Shown here: piece by piece, positions 8,602 to 18,935 of the stretch
How positions within the stretch are numbered: the first letter of the stretch is position 1
How the letters are laid out: each line of letters begins with the position of its first letter
NCBI RefSeq assembly: GCF_020595095.1
Contig: NZ_JAJDOP010000005.1
Coordinates: 402,221 to 466,220, forward strand
Direction: 5' to 3'
Length of the DNA: 64,000 nt
Source: Microvirga rosea
GTDB lineage: Bacteria > Pseudomonadota > Alphaproteobacteria > Rhizobiales > Beijerinckiaceae
Notes under the pieces: model-generated
Seen by the model: the letters and a program-made list of their open reading frames with translations, nothing else
Database searches by the model: none
Told to the model about the DNA's origin: nothing
Made by a program: the position numbers and the translations under genes

Positions 8602-9552
8602 ATGACCGGAATCATTCGACTGGCGACCACATCGATGGCGACCTTGGAAAATCGGTCGCCTCCTTACAACCTGAGCCACCCAGATCCAAAAGAGACATTC
8701 GCACGTGGCCTTGCACTGATCGATGCGGCTGGCGCCCAGAAAGCCGATTTGGTCTGCCTCCCCGAGACATTTGCGAATGCCGGCCTGCCGCGTTCACGTG
8801 CGGCAGAGGCTACCGAAGAACCCGGCGGACCAGCATTTCAACAGATAGCGGAGCGCGCGCGGGCGAACAGGATCAATGTCGTTGCAGGCATGCGCCAGTT
8901 CGTCGAGGGTGGTGCCATCAATGTGGGCGTACTGATCAACCGAGATGGAAACCTGATCGGGACGTATACCAAGAAACATCCGACTGAAGGCGAACTGGAA
9001 AACGGAGTCATTCCCGGCGCCGTGGCAAATGTGTTCGACACCGATATCGGCAAAATCGGCATCGCGATATGTTTCGACATGAACTGGCCGGCACTTTGGA
9101 CAGACATGAAGGATCAAGGTGCTGAGATCGTATGCTTTTTGTCCGCCTTCGAGGGCGGATTCCCCCTGCGGGCCTATGCCTGTCTGCACCGCTACACCGT
9201 CGTGTCATCCGTTCAGTCATATTATGCTAGGATCATCGACCGAAGTGGAGCTGTCCTCGCAGAGACAAGCCGTTGGGGACGTCTGGTGACAGCAGACATC
9301 GACCGGCAGAAACGATGGTTTCACACCGACGATCAGGCCGAGAAGATCCTTGCTGTTCAGGCGAAATATGGGAATCGGGTGCGCGTCGAGACGCTGGGCC
9401 ATGAACACATGTTCTCGATAGCCCGGCTTGACCCAGATCTCGACATGAACGACATCGTCGGCGAGTTCTCCCTGGTTGATTTCGAATCCTATATCGCGCG
9501 CTGTACGTCGGCTCAGGACGAGGTTCTGGCGCGATCGAGAGAAAAACGATGA
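8602..9552 (+). CDS. Carbon-nitrogen hydrolase (nitrilase superfamily amidase)
   Basis: The 316-residue protein has the nitrilase-superfamily triad. Glu is at about residue 55 (VCLPETF), Lys at about 124 (GTYTKKH), and the nucleophilic Cys at about 157 (IGIAICFDMNW). Enzymes of this branch hydrolyse amides or N-carbamoyl groups and release ammonia. It sits directly behind the SDR gene and in the same putative regulon as the dipeptide-type importer. This suggests that an amide or N-carbamoyl amino compound is imported and hydrolysed. Family and active site are clear; the specific reaction is not. Confidence 0.9.
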   Translation: MTGIIRLATTSMATLENRSPPYNLSHPDPKETFARGLALIDAAGAQKADLVCLPETFANAGLPRSRAAEATEEPGGPAFQQIAERARANRINVVAGMRQFVEGGAINVGVLINRDGNLIGTYTKKHPTEGELENGVIPGAVANVFDTDIGKIGIAICFDMNWPALWTDMKDQGAEIVCFLSAFEGGFPLRAYACLHRYTVVSSVQSYYARIIDRSGAVLAETSRWGRLVTADIDRQKRWFHTDDQAEKILAVQAKYGNRVRVETLGHEHMFSIARLDPDLDMNDIVGEFSLVDFESYIARCTSAQDEVLARSREKR

Positions 9553-9749
9553 TCCACCACTCCCGCAGCAGCCGCTAGACCGAAAAAGTCATCTGGCACG
9601 AGAATCTCTGCCGCGTGCAAGGAGAGCATGAGACTCTCTCTGTAGGGCAGTGAGCCGGTTTGCGGCCTGCGTGCCCTGCTATTGTCGTCCATCATGCCAA
9701 GATACCAGTTGGTAGCATGCAGCGAGCCATCAAGGGTTCTGGTCCACAT
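9513..9749 (-). pseudogene. Possible C-terminal remnant of an unrecognised gene
   Basis: A 78-residue minus-strand frame reads like genuine protein (SLHATNWYLGMMDDN, LPYRESLMLSLHAAEILVPDDF). It begins abruptly with no upstream continuation in the frame and overlaps the end of the carbon-nitrogen hydrolase gene by 40 bases. I do not recognise the family. The rest of 9750-10013 shows no supported gene. Confidence 0.3.
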
Positions 9750-10013
9750 CTGCAGAAGCAGATCAGCCCCACGTTAAGTCTGCCCCCGCCGTTTCACTCC
9801 AGGAAGATACGCTGTTCCCGTTCTGAGCCGAGCTTTGCCTGACTTCCGGAACGTGCCATCAGCGGCGCCTGTTCCGAGATCGGCGCGTACGCCCTTGTCT
9901 TCCGGCCATGGGCGACGGCCTGGACGTGACCCGGACGGCCTTCGAGCCCGGCTACGGCACAACGTCAGCTTTCATTTATGCCTGCCAGATCGGAATGCGG
10001 CACAGGACAATCT

Positions 10014-10412
10014 CTATAAACGCTCCGCGCCTGCCGAACCGCGATGGGCCTCCGCCTCGACGATATGCCGCCACCAGGGCGGGCAGCCGTCGATCTCAAC
10101 CTGAAGGGCAAAGCTGAGGAAGGTGCGGATCAGGACGATCAGTCCCAGCACGGTCAGGTTTTCGATCGTGGGCTTGACCGCAACCGTACCGATGATGTCT
10201 GCAGCGACCAGCAACTCCAGGCCCAACAGGATGCCACGCCCCAGGTTGGCCCGATACGGGTGGAAAGCCTCCGACCACGCTGCTCGCGACCGGACGTCCC
10301 GAAGGAAGATCCAGGTTGAGGAAACCGCGCCGATCAGGATGACGGCGACAGCCGCTATCTCGGCGCCGGTTGCAATGGCATGGAGCGTCTCATTGAGCAC
10401 GGGATGCTCCAT
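10014..10412 (-). CDS. DUF1622-family membrane protein
   Basis: This 132-residue protein has three predicted membrane helices: residues about 12-35 (AIATGAEIAAVAVILIGAVSS), the middle (GILLGLELLVAADIIGTV) and near the end (TVLGLIVLIRTFLSFALQVEI). LGRGILLGLELLVAADII followed by IRTFLSFALQVEIDG is characteristic of DUF1622. The biochemical role is unknown. It follows the universal stress protein gene by 33 bases on the same strand and appears to be the last gene of the efflux/stress run. Confidence 0.85.
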   Translation of the reverse strand: MEHPVLNETLHAIATGAEIAAVAVILIGAVSSTWIFLRDVRSRAAWSEAFHPYRANLGRGILLGLELLVAADIIGTVAVKPTIENLTVLGLIVLIRTFLSFALQVEIDGCPPWWRHIVEAEAHRGSAGAERL

Positions 10413-10445
10413 CCTTCCTGGTGACGGCGGGCGTCCATTTCATTG

Positions 10446-11340
10446 TCATGTCTCGACCGGGGCACCCGGATCGCGCGTGACCAATGCATCGGTGGGCACC
10501 ATCTCGACAATCTCCCGGGCGGTGCTGCCGAGAAATAGGTCGAGAAGGCTGCTGCTTCCGCGTGTCCCGAGCGCGATGAGATCAACCTTGCCGACGCGAA
10601 CATACTCGCGCAGCAGGCGGCCAGGGCTTCCCTCCTCGACCAGCACGTCCGGGCGCGTGCGGTCGCACCCGAGAAGTCCCATCTGCTCAAGGAATCGATC
10701 AGACCTTTCCAACACGGCATCCTCGTAGGTCCTGCGCAACATCGTTGGATTATCCGCAAGAGTTTGCCGAGGCACGTCATAAGCGTGGAAGAGCGTAAGC
10801 TTCCGCTCCGGGAAGAAGCGCAATGTCGTCTGGAAGGCGTGGCGGGCAGGATCGGAAAAGTCGGTTGCGGCCACGATGTTGCGGTACGCGCCCCGCGGCC
10901 GGTTCCGAACCACGAGCAGCGGCGTGCGGGAGCGGTGGAGGAGCCGATCCACTGTCTTCCCGAGGCGGAAGCGGCCGAACTCCTCATCCTGCGCCACCCC
11001 CGTCACGATGAGGTCGCACCCTTCGGCCTCCGCCGTCGCGAGGATCGTGTCGACCGGCTCCCCCTCCCGGATGCGGATCCGGCTGCGCACCACGGTCGGG
11101 CCGAGATCAGCCATGAGATGCTCTCTGGCGACCGCCACCGGATCGGGGGCGACGCCAGGAGGGCACAGGCCCGAGATCGTAGAGGCCGCCCGAGTCCGCA
11201 TCTTCAAGAACGTGCAGTACGGTCAGCATCGCCTGCCATTCCTCGGCCAGGGCTACGGCCCTGTGGGTGGCACGGTCGCAGCGGGCGCTCATGTCCGTCG
11301 CGAGAAGGATCGTCCTGGGGGGTCGATCGTCGAACCTGCC
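10446..11340 (-). pseudogene. Universal stress protein (UspA family), interrupted by C-tract frameshifts
   Basis: The coding sequence is split over frames. An N-terminal part reads TILLATDMSARCDRATHRAVALAEEWQAML (whole stretch about 11150-11340). The rest continues in another frame from about 11150 with PDPVAVAREHLMADLG and two Usp lobes (CDLIVTGVAQDEE, IALGTRGSSSLLDLFLGSTAREIVEMV, the ATP-binding G-2x-G-9x-G-S type). The frame switches inside the run of five C around 11153. The only sensible ATG with a ribosome site (11340, after GGGAG) needs a second compensating shift in the run of six C around 11318-11323. Either the gene is inactive or the two homopolymers were misread. Intact, it would be a tandem-domain stress protein of about 295 residues. 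Confidence 0.75.
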
Positions 11341-11346
11341 ATCTCG

Positions 11347-14300
11347 TTATTCTCCCGACACGAGATTTGGCCTTGGCACCGGCTCCGGGGCCGGCGCACC
11401 GGGCCGGCCAAACAGCCGTGCCTTCAGCAATTCGCGGGCGCCTTGGACCATCACGTAGAGAACTGGGATCAGCACGAGACCGATCAGGGTCCCAACCAAC
11501 AGGCCGCCGAACAACGTCATGCCAATAGAGCGACGGCTGCCTGCGCCTGCGCCAGTCGCGATGACGAGGGGGATTACGCCGAGGATCGATGCGAAGGCCG
11601 TCATGAGCACCGGGCGGTAGCGCTGGCTGGTGCCCTCTGCGGCAGCCTCGTAGATCCCCATCCCCTCCTCGCGCCTCGCTTTAGCGAACTCGACAATCAG
11701 GATGGCGTTCTTGGCCGCCAAGCCGATCAGCAGAACCAGTCCGATCTGGGCATAGACGTCAATGGGAATGCTGGCAATCGCCAGGCTTGCGAGGGCGCCG
11801 AGAACAGCCACTGACACCGACAGCATGACGGCGGCCGGAATGCTCCAGCTCTCGTACTGCGCGACCAGGAACAGGTAGGTGAAAACAATCCCCATGACGA
11901 GAACGACGGCGGTCTGGTTGCCGGCCTGCCGCTCCTGCAAAGCAAGCCCGGTCCACTCGAAGCCGAATCCGTCAGGCAAGCTCTCATGCGCCAGACTCTC
12001 CATCGCGATCAACGCCTGCCCGGTGCTCGTTCCCGGGGCTGCCTGACCATTGACGGAGGCCGCTGGAAAAAGATTGTAGCGGCTGATGGTGTTAGGGCCG
12101 AACGACGTCGAGACCGTCACGAGCGATTGCAGCGGGACGAATTCTCCAGTCTGACTGCGCACATGCAGGCGCAGGATGTCATCAGCGCGGCTGCGGAACG
12201 CCGGTTCGTCCTGAATGCGTACCTGATAGATCCGCGAAAAGATATTGAAGTCGTCGACGTAGGCCGATCCTAGATGAGCCTGCAAGGTCGCGAAAATGGC
12301 GGCCGGCGAGACACCGAGAAGCTCTGCCCGCTTGCGATCGATGTCGAGGAAGACCTGCGGCACGTCCGCCGTGAAGGTGCTGAACACGCCCGCCAGGCCC
12401 GACGTCTGATTGGCCCTGAAAATCAAGCCCCGCATGGCTTCTGCAAGCTCTTCCTGAGTCTGGCCGTTGCGGGCCTGAAGACGCAGATCGAATCCTCCTG
12501 TCGTCCCGAGGCCCGGGATCGCCGGGGGGTTGAACGGTACGATGGTGGCGGCGGGAAGTCCGGCGAATTGCCGGCGCAGATGGGTCAGGATCCCGTCGAT
12601 ACTTTCCGTTGAGTCCCTGCGCTCCTGCCACGGCTTCAGGGCAACAATGACCATGCCTGCCTCGGAACCGCCACCGCCGATGATGCTCATGCCCGCAATG
12701 CCGATGACGTTGGCGACGCCCGGCGTCTGACGCACGATGCTGGCCACCTCGTCGAGGGTCGCGTTCGTGCGTTCGAGTGAGGCGGCATTCGGCAACTGGA
12801 CATTCACGAAAAGGTAGCCGATGTCCTCAGAAGGGATGAACCCGGTCGGCAGCACGCGAAACAATCCGTAGATTCCGCCAAAGATCGCCATTAGCACCAC
12901 CAGGGCCAGCGCCAGACGCCGCCCGAGCCGTTGCACCAGGGTCAGATACCACGACCGCGACTTATCCAGCGCGCCATTGACGACGCCGAAGACGCGGCCA
13001 CGGTCCTCCTGCGGCGCGCGCAGCATCATGGCACACAGCGCCGGGCTGAGTGTGAGTGCGTTGATGGTGGAGAACGTAATGGTGATCAGGATCGTCACGG
13101 CAAACTGCCGGTAGAGCTGGCCGGTGATCCCCGCCAGGAAGGCTATCGGCACGAACAAGGCCGCGAGCACGAGGGTTGTGGCAACGATGGGACCTGTGAC
13201 CTGTCCCATCGTCCGGCGGGTTGCTTCGGCGACAAGCACTTTGTCTTCTGTCATCACGCGCTGCACATTCTCGACCACGATGATGGCATCATCGACGACG
13301 AGACTGATGGCGAGCACAATCGCGAACAGCGTGATCGTGTTGGCGGAGTATCCGAGCAGGTATAGAACTGCGAAGCCGCCGATAAGCGAGACCGGGATTG
13401 TCAGGGTAGGAATGAGAGTGGCGCGCCAGTCCTGGAGAAATAGGTAAGTCACAAGGACTACCAGCACGAAGGTAATCATGAGCGTGATGACGATCTCGCG
13501 GATCGTCTCTGTTACGAAGTCGGTCGTATCGAACACCACCGTGTAGGCAAGGTCTTCTGGAAACTGGGTCGCCAACCGTTCGAGTTCCGCCTGCACGGCG
13601 TTAGACACGGAGAGCGCGTTGGCGTTCGGCGATTGATAGACGACCACGGTCGCACCGGGCTGCCCATTGAATTTGGACGCGGTATCGTAGGATTGGGCCC
13701 CGAGCTCAACCCGCGCCAGGTCTCGCAGGCGGACGATGGCTCCATCGGGGTTGGTGCGCACCACGATATCGGCGAACTCTTCCGCGCTTGCGAGGCGTCC
13801 GCGCGCCATGACGGTCATTTGAATCTGTTGGCCCGGCTGTGATGGTGCGGATCCGATCAGGCCGGCCGAGGCCTGGGCGTTCTGTCCCTGGATCGCGGTC
13901 ATCAGGTCCGAAGCCGTGACGCCGAGGGCCTGCATCCGGTCGGGATTCATCCAGACACGCATACTGTAGACCGGTCCGAAAATCCCGGCTTCACCTACGC
14001 CAGGCACCCGGGCGAGGGCATCGCGGACGTTGATCGACGCGTAATTACTCAGGAAGATCTCGCTTCGCGATCCCTTTGGCGAATAGATCGCAATTCCCAT
14101 CAGCATGCTGGTCGAGCGGCTACGCACCGAAACTCCCGTCTGGGTAACGGCGGGCGGCAACCGTGGGACCGCCAGAGCCACGCGGTTCTGGACATTCACC
14201 TGAGCAATGGCAGGATCGGTGCCGACCGCGAAAGTGACCGTGAGCGAATAGCCGCCATTGTTGGTGCTCGCCGAGGACATGTAGAGCATATCTTCGACGC

Positions 14301-14514
14301 CGTTGACCTGATCCTCGATCGGCGCTCCGATGCTGTCCATGACCACTTCGGCGTTAGCACCAGGATAGCTGGCATTGACCTGAACCTCAGGCGGAGTGAT
14401 CGGAGGGAACTGCGCCACTGGGATCTGTGTCAATGCCAACAGCCCTGCGAGGGTCATGACCACCGCGATCACCATGGCGAAACGAGGTCGGTCGATGAAG
14501 AAGGTGGAGATCAT
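11347..14514 (-). CDS. RND multidrug efflux permease (HAE-1, AcrB/MexF-like)
   Basis: The length of 1055 residues is full for a hydrophobe/amphiphile RND pump. The proton-relay pair is present in TM4 ([21 protein letters not shown]) and the relay lysine in TM10 ([21 protein letters not shown]). The two large periplasmic loops and twelve membrane segments are evident. Its start overlaps the adaptor stop by 4 bases, so pump and adaptor are coupled. No outer-membrane channel gene is in the window, so it would have to borrow a TolC-type protein from elsewhere. It exports drugs, solvents or metabolites from the periplasm or inner membrane. Confidence 0.95.
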   Translation of the reverse strand: MISTFFIDRPRFAMVIAVVMTLAGLLALTQIPVAQFPPITPPEVQVNASYPGANAEVVMDSIGAPIEDQVNGVEDMLYMSSASTNNGGYSLTVTFAVGTDPAIAQVNVQNRVALAVPRLPPAVTQTGVSVRSRSTSMLMGIAIYSPKGSRSEIFLSNYASINVRDALARVPGVGEAGIFGPVYSMRVWMNPDRMQALGVTASDLMTAIQGQNAQASAGLIGSAPSQPGQQIQMTVMARGRLASAEEFADIVVRTNPDGAIVRLRDLARVELGAQSYDTASKFNGQPGATVVVYQSPNANALSVSNAVQAELERLATQFPEDLAYTVVFDTTDFVTETIREIVITLMITFVLVVLVTYLFLQDWRATLIPTLTIPVSLIGGFAVLYLLGYSANTITLFAIVLAISLVVDDAIIVVENVQRVMTEDKVLVAEATRRTMGQVTGPIVATTLVLAALFVPIAFLAGITGQLYRQFAVTILITITFSTINALTLSPALCAMMLRAPQEDRGRVFGVVNGALDKSRSWYLTLVQRLGRRLALALVVLMAIFGGIYGLFRVLPTGFIPSEDIGYLFVNVQLPNAASLERTNATLDEVASIVRQTPGVANVIGIAGMSIIGGGGSEAGMVIVALKPWQERRDSTESIDGILTHLRRQFAGLPAATIVPFNPPAIPGLGTTGGFDLRLQARNGQTQEELAEAMRGLIFRANQTSGLAGVFSTFTADVPQVFLDIDRKRAELLGVSPAAIFATLQAHLGSAYVDDFNIFSRIYQVRIQDEPAFRSRADDILRLHVRSQTGEFVPLQSLVTVSTSFGPNTISRYNLFPAASVNGQAAPGTSTGQALIAMESLAHESLPDGFGFEWTGLALQERQAGNQTAVVLVMGIVFTYLFLVAQYESWSIPAAVMLSVSVAVLGALASLAIASIPIDVYAQIGLVLLIGLAAKNAILIVEFAKARREEGMGIYEAAAEGTSQRYRPVLMTAFASILGVIPLVIATGAGAGSRRSIGMTLFGGLLVGTLIGLVLIPVLYVMVQGARELLKARLFGRPGAPAPEPVPRPNLVSGE

Positions 14515-15692
14515 CGCGGGCTTGTTCCGTTGGCGATTGCAGGTGCAGGGATCTGTCCTGGTGCATCACCTCCGACGGGCGCGGGTTCCTGCATCGATAT
14601 GACCCGAACGACAGTACCTGGACGCGCATTCTGAAGACCCTGCACGATCAGCTTCTCTCCACCCTCCAGGCCTTCGTCCACAACCCAGTCCTGGCCGAGT
14701 TGCGATCCCGTCCGGATGCGCCTCACCATGACCTTGTCATTCTCATCCAGAAGTAGAACGAACCGGCCTTCCCGATCGAGCTGTACGGCGCCGATCGGGA
14801 CGACGGGACGGCGTTGCGGAGCCGAGGGACGTATGACGACGGTCACGAACTGGCCAGGCACCAGCAATGCATCCGGGTTTGGAAAGCGGGCTCTGACCGG
14901 GAGCGTGCCGGTGGCCGGGTCGATCTCGTTGCCGGCGAACTCGATCTCGCCCTTGGTCAGGTAGTCGCGGCCGTTTGAGAGGCGCAAGGTCGGCACAAAT
15001 CCCCTGGCAAGCTCCTCTTTGCTGGCATCACCTGCCGCTCCCCGGAAGTTGAGGATAGCGCGGTCGCTGACGGAGAAGACCACGCGGATCGGATCGACCT
15101 GCACCACGCGGGCCAATGCGCCTGACAAAGGACCGACGAAACTCCCCACGGCGAACGCGGCGACACCGATGCGTCCTGCAATCGGTGCCATGATGCGGGT
15201 GTAGCTCAGGTTCAGCTCTGCTTGGCGCACGCTTGCTTCCGCCGCCATCACGTTGGCCTGCGCCGTATCACGGGCAGCCTGGATCTCCTCGAGGGCAGCC
15301 TGTGACACGGACTGCGTCCGGCGCAGCTCCTGGTTCCGTTGCAGGCGTCCCTCCGCATCCCGCAGGGCCGCCTGTGCACCCGCGAGGCTGGCTCGTGCAG
15401 CCATGAGGGTTGCCTCATACGCCGCCTTCTCGATGGCGAAGAGCTCCTGCCCTTCCCGAACCTCCTGGCCCTCCTCGAAGAGTCGCGCCTCGACGAACCC
15501 CTCGACCCGTGCCCGGATGTCGACAGCATTGACCGCTTCGACACGCCCGACGAACTCGGATGACGGAGAGACATCTTTTACCTGCACGGGCGCGATGCCG
15601 ACGGCCGGCAACGGAGCCTGGGCCAGAGCCGCCGTTCCCGCCGATAAGAGAGCAGCGATGACGAGATCACGGAGCATTGGCGCATTTCCCAT
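14511..15692 (-). CDS. RND efflux periplasmic adaptor (AcrA/MexE-like)
   Basis: This is a membrane fusion protein of 393 residues. The start at MGNAPMLRD follows an AGGA site and gives a signal peptide ending at ALAQ. The lipoyl/hairpin/barrel order is visible: [28 protein letters not shown], an alanine- and glutamine-rich coiled hairpin at about 90-170, then the barrel [13 protein letters not shown]. It bridges the RND pump and an outer-membrane channel. It starts 5 bases after a small two-helix membrane protein gene and overlaps the pump gene by 4 bases, so all belong to one operon. Confidence 0.93.
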   Translation of the reverse strand: MGNAPMLRDLVIAALLSAGTAALAQAPLPAVGIAPVQVKDVSPSSEFVGRVEAVNAVDIRARVEGFVEARLFEEGQEVREGQELFAIEKAAYEATLMAARASLAGAQAALRDAEGRLQRNQELRRTQSVSQAALEEIQAARDTAQANVMAAEASVRQAELNLSYTRIMAPIAGRIGVAAFAVGSFVGPLSGALARVVQVDPIRVVFSVSDRAILNFRGAAGDASKEELARGFVPTLRLSNGRDYLTKGEIEFAGNEIDPATGTLPVRARFPNPDALLVPGQFVTVVIRPSAPQRRPVVPIGAVQLDREGRFVLLLDENDKVMVRRIRTGSQLGQDWVVDEGLEGGEKLIVQGLQNARPGTVVRVISMQEPAPVGGDAPGQIPAPAIANGTSPR

Positions 15693-15696
15693 GGCG

Positions 15697-15921
15697 CTAG
15701 GTCCTGTGATCGAGCCTGCGAGCCAGTGAAAGAAAGACAAGAGCAAGCAGAGAGCAGATCGCCGCCGCGATTACATCCGTCCCGGCCGCTGCGGGCAGCG
15801 ACTCCACACCGAGGGCCGTTGCAACCGCGAGCGCAACCATCAGGACCGAGACGCCTATCAAGAACCAGCTCAAGCCGTACAGGAGCGGAGCCGAAACGTT
15901 CATTCCCAGACGCAGGCGCAT
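15697..15921 (-). CDS. Small two-helix membrane protein
   Basis: This 74-residue protein has two hydrophobic helices (YGLSWFLIGVSVLMVALAVATAL and TDVIAAAICSLLALVFLSLA), separated by a short polar turn. It ends in ARRLDHRT. I do not recognise a named family. It is encoded immediately upstream of the RND adaptor (5-base gap) and is almost certainly co-transcribed with it. A role as an accessory subunit of the pump or a stress-related membrane protein is possible but is inference only. Confidence 0.7.
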   Translation of the reverse strand: MRLRLGMNVSAPLLYGLSWFLIGVSVLMVALAVATALGVESLPAAAGTDVIAAAICSLLALVFLSLARRLDHRT

Positions 15922-15969
15922 CGGTCACTCCCGCATAAGTCCCCTCCTTCGGCCGGTCAGTGCCCTGCG

Positions 15970-16260
15970 CTACCAGCGACGACGCCGGCGCCAGTATCCC
16001 GACACCCAGACCCAGCGTCCGCGACGCCCACTCCACACCCATCGTCCGGGCACCCACACAAAGCCTGGACGGGGGCGTGGCCTTCGCTCGAACCGGGGTC
16101 GAGGAGCCGGAGGCCGACGCCCGGGATGTCCGGGCCTTCCCGGGCGGTTGGGCCAATCCGAACGGCTCGGCTGGGCCTCTGCCTCTGTGGTCGTCGAGGT
16201 TCCAACACTTGCAGCTACCGCCGCGCCAACCAACCAGTTCATGAACAACCGTCGTGACAC
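15970..16260 (-). CDS. Secreted tryptophan- and arginine-rich protein (YXWGXW-repeat-like)
   Basis: This 96-residue protein has an N-terminal signal (MSRRLFMNWLVGAAVAASVG, likely cleavage after EAEAQ) and a proline/arginine-rich linker. Its tail contains aromatic repeats of the type VPGRWVWSGRRGRWVWVSGYW. Such repeats occur in small exported proteins common in Hyphomicrobiales; their function is unknown. It lies 17 bases downstream of the DUF1269 gene and 48 bases upstream of the small membrane gene, so it is probably part of the same operon. Confidence 0.72.
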   Translation of the reverse strand: MSRRLFMNWLVGAAVAASVGTSTTTEAEAQPSRSDWPNRPGRPGHPGRRPPAPRPRFERRPRPRPGFVWVPGRWVWSGRRGRWVWVSGYWRRRRRW

Positions 16261-16277
16261 GCGAAGGGACCGGATTA

Positions 16278-16847
16278 TCAGCTCACGGGCGGCGCCATCT
16301 CGCCCGCCGCCTCAAGACCATCGCTCGGGCTTGGGGGATGCGCGCGCGACAGGGCAGCCTGAAGCTTGGCTTCCTGCTCCGGTGACAGTGAAGAGCGGAT
16401 CACCCGGCCCTTGAAACCGGACAGCTCGGCCATAACCTTTTCGGGCTGCGACTTTCGGATCAGCAGGAACAGGGCGGAGGTCTCGGGCTTAAGGGTGTCA
16501 CCGATCGACCTGATGAAGTCGTCGTTGATGCCATAGTCGATCATGTTGCCGGATAAGGCTCCCGATCCCGCACCGACGGCACCGCCGATGGCAAAGCCGG
16601 CCAGCGGATTGAGGAACAAAAGACCGATGAGGCTGCCCCACAGGGCTCCTCGCAATCCGCCGGACGCGGCCCCAAGGCTCACCAAGTTGACACTCTGCTT
16701 GATGCGTACGGATCCATCCGGGCTACGGATGGCTACAACCGCATCCTCAAGATCGATCAGGTATTCTTTTTGCAGCCGCGTCAGTTCGGTCAGGACGCGA
16801 TCCGCATCGGTCGGGTTTTCGAACCCGACGACCACCAGCTCAGCCAT
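16278..16847 (-). CDS. DUF1269-family membrane protein
   Basis: The 189-residue protein begins MAELVVVGFENPTDADRVLTEL, typical of DUF1269. It has the glycine-rich membrane hairpin GALWGSLIGLLFLNPLAGFAIGGAVGAGSGALSG near residues 67-100, followed by a soluble domain (DDFIRSIGDTLKPETSALFLLI). Members are often stress-associated and their biochemistry is unknown. It is the first gene of the minus-strand run leading to the RND pump, and its promoter must lie in the 350-base spacer shared with the LuxR-type regulator. Confidence 0.88.
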   Translation of the reverse strand: MAELVVVGFENPTDADRVLTELTRLQKEYLIDLEDAVVAIRSPDGSVRIKQSVNLVSLGAASGGLRGALWGSLIGLLFLNPLAGFAIGGAVGAGSGALSGNMIDYGINDDFIRSIGDTLKPETSALFLLIRKSQPEKVMAELSGFKGRVIRSSLSPEQEAKLQAALSRAHPPSPSDGLEAAGEMAPPVS

Positions 16848-17199
16848 GGGACGATCTCCTCAAACGGTCGGGGTCGCATGGGTACGCCATGAGAGTATCG
16901 ACCGCAGGCGGCGTGGCTATCGGGTACAACCCTGAGACAGACCGAGGGATGTCTTGAGACCGCACCAAAATTTCGCCCATGCTCCTGCGCCGATTGCTCC
17001 AATCAAAGTGCGAGGACGTCGTGATGGATGTGTCCCGGCTGGGTTTCGGTCCCTGCAGTTCCATCGCCATGCTGCAGGACACGGTTGAAACAGTCCGGGT
17101 TCGCACTTCGTCCCGGGCGGTTTCGGGGTTTTACCCGAGTGTCACGGGAGGCCTTCGGGGGTATGAAGGAAAATCGCCGCGAACGGCACGATCCCGACC
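16848..17199. other. Divergent promoter region, DUF1269 operon / NarL-type regulator
   Basis: No credible gene lies here. The spacer should hold the promoters of both the DUF1269-to-RND run (minus) and the response regulator (plus). I see no clear palindrome or consensus element. Confidence 0.5.
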
Positions 17200-17832
17200 A
17201 TGATCCGCCTCATGATCGCCGATGACCATAACGTCGTCCGCTCCGGCCTCCACGCTATCCTGAACAGCCAGCCGGGATGGGAAGTGGTCGCCGAGGCCAA
17301 GGACGGTAAGCATGCCGTCGAGCTGGCGGCCGAGACGCAGCCAGATGTCGCCATTCTCGACTACCAGCTTCCTATCATGAACGGCATTGCTGCGACCCGC
17401 GAGATCCGGGCGCTCCAGCCTCAAACCGAGGTGCTTATCTTCACTGCGCACGAAAGCGAGCTTCTGATCCGCGAGCTTCTCGAGGCGGGCGCCAGAGGCT
17501 ATCTGCTCAAGTCGGATGCCCGACGCTTCCTGATCGCCGCGGTTGAGGCCCTGGCCCGCCATGAACCCTTTTTCACCGGACGCGTGTCGGAGGCTCTGCT
17601 GAACGCGTATCTCTCCAATGTTCCATCAAGAGGCGATGATCTGACCCATTGCGAGCGCGGCGTGGTGCAACTCATCGCGGAGGGACGCACGAACAAGGAA
17701 GCGGCCCAGCTCCTCGGCATCAACCTTAAAACAGTAGAGACGCATCGGGCTGCCGCCATGCGCAAGATCAAAGCGACCTCGTCGACTAATCTCATCCGCT
17801 ACGCGATCCGCAATAAGCTGGTCGAACCGTAG
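17200..17832 (+). CDS. LuxR/NarL-family response regulator
   Basis: The receiver domain occupies residues 1-120. The acidic pair DD is at 8-9, the phosphoacceptor is Asp54 (VAILDYQLPIMNG), the Thr position is FTAHE and the Lys is in GYLLKSD. A C-terminal LuxR helix-turn-helix follows (LTHCERGVVQLIAEGRTNKEAAQLLGINLKTVETHRAAAMRKI). The length of 210 residues is usual. No sensor kinase is adjacent, so it is an orphan regulator here. Its divergent position suggests that it controls the DUF1269/RND operon, but this is only inferred from context. Confidence 0.93.
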   Translation: MIRLMIADDHNVVRSGLHAILNSQPGWEVVAEAKDGKHAVELAAETQPDVAILDYQLPIMNGIAATREIRALQPQTEVLIFTAHESELLIRELLEAGARGYLLKSDARRFLIAAVEALARHEPFFTGRVSEALLNAYLSNVPSRGDDLTHCERGVVQLIAEGRTNKEAAQLLGINLKTVETHRAAAMRKIKATSSTNLIRYAIRNKLVEP

Positions 17833-18021
17833 CCGACGACCTCCCGTCACCCGGTGCCTTTCACCCATCTCATGACATTCCCGGTCCGAACTCGGGATCG
17901 AGAACGCCGTTGGCGTGACCCTGCTCGGCCCCCCGGCGGAGATGCGCGAGCGCCAGGTTGTCGACGTTCTCCGCAATGGCTTGGCAATCCATTCGGCTGG
18001 GCTCATCATGGTCAGTCCGGG

Positions 18022-18615
18022 TTACCGCAACAGAACCTCGTCATCTGAGCTCTGGGAAGAAGCACCTTCGGCTGAGTATGCTGTTGTTGTGAACAGCAGC
18101 CAAAGGCCAAGTGCGAGCACGAAAACCTCAACGAAGGTCGCGAGAATGATAACCGTCAAGTTGAGAATATCGCCTGCCGAGACCCACGTGGCCGGCCCGC
18201 CGGTTGTCTGGATGACGTTAACGCCGGCTTGCGGCACACGGAGAAAATACATGAACAATTGCACAGCCTCGAACAGTATGATGAGCATCGAGAAAATGAG
18301 GCTCAGCGTACTCGCCGCGACGCCCGTCCATACGATTTGACGCAGCGATGCCATAGACGGGTAGCGTGCCGGATCGGCAATGCGCTCCGCCAGCAAGATG
18401 TACCGGTAAGACCAGATCGTCGTGAACGCCAACCCGAGCAGACTTGCAATGGTGAGGTACTGGATCAACACAAAGGTACCACGTGTTCCGAGACTTGTCC
18501 TGCGATCCACGATAAAAGCGGAGATGGCCACAGCGACAGATAGGGAGCCGACGCCGACCTGCGCCCAGAAGCCAACCCGGCCCGTCCGCAAGAATGCCTT
18601 CGCAAGAGCGCTCAT
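18022..18615 (-). CDS. DUF3611-family membrane protein
   Basis: This 197-residue protein is predicted to have four membrane helices. The start MSALAKAFLRTGRVGFWAQ matches the usual family N-terminus and follows a GAAGG site; an in-frame ATG 9 codons upstream is less likely. DUF3611 proteins resemble the plastid Tic21-like group in overall plan, but the bacterial function is not established. Segments such as RYILLAERIADPARYPS between helices two and three and QTTGGPATWVSAGDIL before the last helix are typical. It is a single gene facing the LuxR-type regulator. Confidence 0.8.
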   Translation of the reverse strand: MSALAKAFLRTGRVGFWAQVGVGSLSVAVAISAFIVDRRTSLGTRGTFVLIQYLTIASLLGLAFTTIWSYRYILLAERIADPARYPSMASLRQIVWTGVAASTLSLIFSMLIILFEAVQLFMYFLRVPQAGVNVIQTTGGPATWVSAGDILNLTVIILATFVEVFVLALGLWLLFTTTAYSAEGASSQSSDDEVLLR

Positions 18616-18935
18616 CCTGCAACATCCTTCATTCCGGGACATTCGGGAGTTGCCGACGTGCTTGAGCAGGAAGCTGAATCAGGCCGGCACCGCTGCGAAT
18701 GAAAGGGAGTTTGCGTGTCCTGCGCGTATTTTCAATCGGGGGAATCCCTGATCCATCGCGAGAAATGCCCTGGTCAACCCCTGTCAGCTCCTGGGGTGGC
18801 ACGATGATATGGACCAACGAGGTTCAGAATGAGCGCATGAGGAATTGCCTCTCAAGCAGCAAATGTAAAAAATGGGGTGCATGGCACGAAATTCGGCGAG
18901 CTCTCTTCCATAGCCTCACTGTGGGAACAGATCGA

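Noticed and set aside
10876..11814. Plus-strand open frame of 312 residues
   Set aside because: It is antisense to the universal stress protein and RND pump genes, has no ribosome site or recognisable domain, and its composition is that of an antisense shadow.
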